From assembly GCA_011042755.1 (NCBI GenBank), contig DRBY01000110.1, positions 1-7,835 of the forward strand: 7,835 nt of DNA, written 5' to 3'. A program made the translations under genes and the position numbers. This DNA comes from Thermoproteota archaeon (GTDB lineage: Archaea; Thermoproteota; Korarchaeia; Korarchaeales; Korarchaeaceae). Shown in pieces: positions 6,184 to 7,835 of the stretch (position 1 is its first letter; every line of letters begins with the position of its first letter). Below the pieces are notes generated by a model. The model did not search any database and had not been told where the DNA came from. It saw nothing but the letters and a program-made list of their open reading frames with translations.

Positions 6184-7352
6184 CTATCAGCCTCCGGCGG
6201 GAAATAGTCTATACTACCGTATATCGCCGGGATATCTGCTACTCTGCAGTTCCGGATCAAATGCTCGAACAACACAACGTTTCTAATTGAAGGGGTGACC
6301 ATCCTCAGCCTATACGGCTTTGGAGATCCGTCGCTCACTACGTAGAAGACCACTTCTCCCCTGGCCGCCTCGACCCTAGCCACAGCCTCTCCCTTCGGCG
6401 GCTTCAGGGAGACCAGCGCGGCCGGGATCTTTATCCTGCCCTTCTCCGCCATCCAATCCTTCCACTTCGGTGGAATCATCTTCAGGTATCTCTCCTCGAG
6501 TATCGGGCCATCCGGCAGCTTCTTCAGGATCTGTCTGATCATGTTGATGCTCTCCTTGATCTCGCCTACCCTGACCAGCAGCCTAGCCATGGAGTCGCCT
6601 TCCTCGCGAGTGACGACCTGGAAGTCCAGCTCGGGGTACGCGCAGTAGGGCTCCACCTTCCGGATGTCGTACGGAACGCCCGAGGCCCTCAGGTTGGGGC
6701 CAACTATGCCGAGCCTTATCGCGTCCTCCTTCTTCAGGACTCCGACGCCCTCGAGCCTGGCCCTGGTGACCGGGTTGCTGAAGAATATTTTATCGTAATC
6801 TGGGAGCCTCCTCTCAAGGTACCGGAGGGCCTTCTCCATCTCCTCGGCGAACCCGGGGGGCAGGTCCCTCCTAACGCCGCCGGGTATCATGTAGGAATAG
6901 GTCAACCTGGCCCCCGTGAGTCTCTGGGCCATCTCGATCATGATCTCCCTGTCGCCGAAGGTCCACATGAAGGCGGTAGACGAGCCGAGCATAATCCCGT
7001 GGATCCCAAGCCCGTACAGGTGACTGTGTATCCTGTTCATCTCGGCGAGCAGGGTTCTCAGCCACTGGGCCCTCGGCGGGGCCTCGATGCCGAGCAGCCT
7101 CTCGACCGCGAGCACGTAGCCCAAGTTGTGGTTGGCCGTGTCTGCCAGCGGCGGTCTCTCTACGAGCGGGACTATCTGTATGTAATTCTTCGTCTCGGCG
7201 AGCTTCTCCACAGTCCTGTGGACGTAGCCTATGTCGGGCTTCAGGCTAACCACCACGTCGCCGTCAACCTCTGCCACGAGCCTCATGTGACCCGAGGCCG
7301 GGTGCTGAGGTCCGATCAAAAGCTCCAGTATGTGTTCCTCCCTGCTGCTCAT
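6180..7352 (-). CDS. nuoD: Complex I subunit D (49 kDa type), quinone-reducing Q-module subunit
   Basis: NuoD (390 residues) together with NuoB and NuoH forms the quinone reduction site. Family marks are LIGPQHPASGHMRL (12-25), IGYVHRTVEK (41-50), LAVERL (81-86), TGARLTYSYMIPGGVRRDLP (146-165), the segment from GPNLRASGVPYDIRK (218-232) to EPYCAYP, RGEVVFYVVSDG (331-342) and a C-terminal EADR. Only two cysteines (C237, C369) are present and there is no CxxC pair at either end, so it does not bind a NiFe centre. This rules out a group 4 hydrogenase. At the quinone-headgroup site the His and Tyr of the Thermus enzyme are not conserved: the first loop is one residue shorter and reads PASGH, and RMDYL is RPPLA. 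The ATG overlaps the nuoC stop (ATGA), with GGAGG at 7363-7367. Confidence 0.96.
   Translation of the reverse strand: MSSREEHILELLIGPQHPASGHMRLVAEVDGDVVVSLKPDIGYVHRTVEKLAETKNYIQIVPLVERPPLADTANHNLGYVLAVERLLGIEAPPRAQWLRTLLAEMNRIHSHLYGLGIHGIMLGSSTAFMWTFGDREIMIEMAQRLTGARLTYSYMIPGGVRRDLPPGFAEEMEKALRYLERRLPDYDKIFFSNPVTRARLEGVGVLKKEDAIRLGIVGPNLRASGVPYDIRKVEPYCAYPELDFQVVTREEGDSMARLLVRVGEIKESINMIRQILKKLPDGPILEERYLKMIPPKWKDWMAEKGRIKIPAALVSLKPPKGEAVARVEAARGEVVFYVVSDGSPKPYRLRMVTPSIRNVVLFEHLIRNCRVADIPAIYGSIDYFPPEADR
6191..6195 (-). promoter_or_regulatory. Ribosome-binding site of nuoH
   Basis: GGAGG inside the end of nuoD is 7 bases upstream of the nuoH ATG at 6183, the usual archaeal spacing. It supports that start. 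Confidence 0.55.
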
Positions 7353-7835
7353 GCGTTGACCCCCTCCACCTTCACCTTGAAGTCCTTCCTTAGCGGAGGC
7401 GGCCCCTCGTAGGTCTCAGGCAGCAGGAGCCTCCTGAGGTAGGGGTGGCCCTTGAACTCGACTCCGAGCATCTCCCACTGCTCTCTCTCGTGGTACTTGA
7501 CGCTAGGCCACACGTCGTAGAGGGAGGGAACCACGGGATCGTCTCTCGGGACGGAGGTCCTGAGGGCCACGATCCACTTGGAGAGCCTCGGGTCGGTGTA
7601 GGAGGAGACGTGGTAGACCACCTCGATCTCGTTTGACTCAGGATAGTCTATCGCCGTCACCGCCTTCGCGTGGTCAAACCCCGCCCTTCTCATCCGCTCG
7701 GCCGCCTCCTTCAGGCGATCGACGCTCACCTTCACCGAGATCGCTCCAGCTGTCACGCTAATCTCTGGGGAGAGATCCCCCAGCAACTCGGCCAAGAGCG
7801 ATTCTAGTTCCTTGGGGGCTTCAGACTCGGAGGCC
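7349..7835 (-). CDS. nuoC: Complex I subunit C (30 kDa type), partial at right edge
   Basis: NuoC is a peripheral-arm Q-module subunit that packs against NuoD. The signature lies near the C-terminus: HEREQWEMLGVEFKGHPYLR followed by RLLLP and PPLRKDF, matching the family pattern ERExxDMxGxxFxGHPxLRR...LRKDF, with Glu in place of the usual Asp in EREQWEM. The frame is open without a stop to the window edge, and the extra residues (SESEAPKELESLLAELLGDL) form a plausible N-terminal helix of the family. The gene therefore starts outside the window. A TTG at 7795 could be read as a start but has no support. It is a separate gene from nuoD, not fused as in E. coli. Its stop overlaps the nuoD start. 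Confidence 0.93.
   Translation of the reverse strand, partial: ASESEAPKELESLLAELLGDLSPEISVTAGAISVKVSVDRLKEAAERMRRAGFDHAKAVTAIDYPESNEIEVVYHVSSYTDPRLSKWIVALRTSVPRDDPVVPSLYDVWPSVKYHEREQWEMLGVEFKGHPYLRRLLLPETYEGPPPLRKDFKVKVEGVNA

Noticed and set aside
6180..7352. NuoD as large subunit of a group 4 NiFe hydrogenase
   Set aside because: No CxxC pairs are present at the N- or C-terminal ends, so the NiFe ligands are missing, and the rest of the protein follows NuoD.
1..7835. Search for CRISPR arrays, tRNA or rRNA genes, insertion sequences, inverted repeats and intergenic promoters
   Set aside because: None was seen by eye. The window is coding almost base to base, with a largest gap of 7 bases.

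Overview
This window is a single minus-strand operon segment for the membrane arm and part of the Q-module of an archaeal-type complex I (11-subunit NADH dehydrogenase-like / Fpo-like oxidoreductase). Read in transcription order (right to left) it holds nuoC (cut by the right edge), nuoD, nuoH, nuoI, nuoJ, nuoK, a NuoM-type antiporter subunit, nuoL, and the first 59 codons of a further membrane protein that is most likely NuoN (cut by the left edge).

The genes suggest an archaeon, probably of the TACK group and possibly a thermophile. NuoC and NuoD are separate genes, the NuoM-type gene precedes nuoL, AGG/AGA arginine and ATA isoleucine codons are frequent, and strong GGAGG or GGTGAT ribosome-binding sites sit inside the preceding genes. 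The exact lineage cannot be fixed from sequence reading alone. NuoE, NuoF and NuoG are not in the window, and A and B would lie to the right of nuoC. The electron donor (ferredoxin, F420H2 or other) is therefore unknown.

Layout: 7349-7835 NuoC and 6180-7352 NuoD form the quinone-side peripheral module. 5164-6183 NuoH is the membrane anchor that forms the quinone chamber. 4646-5167 NuoI carries two 4Fe-4S clusters. 4174-4662 NuoJ and 3863-4171 NuoK link the quinone chamber to the antiporter-like subunits. 2313-3866 (NuoM-type), 182-2305 (NuoL) and 1-178 (probably NuoN) form the ion-pumping arm. Almost every junction is a 1-4 base overlap (17 bases at I/J) and the largest gap is 7 bases, so translation is probably coupled. 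There is no intergenic space for a promoter or terminator, and no mobile element, CRISPR array or RNA gene was seen.

No wholly new system is visible. The interest lies in departures from the canonical enzyme at functional sites: the TM8 lysine of the NuoM-type subunit is a glycine while a lysine appears in TM10; the NuoD quinone-headgroup His and Tyr positions are not conserved; the last helix of NuoJ carries a glutamate where a glycine is usual; and the NuoL C-terminal arm contains a repeated short module.
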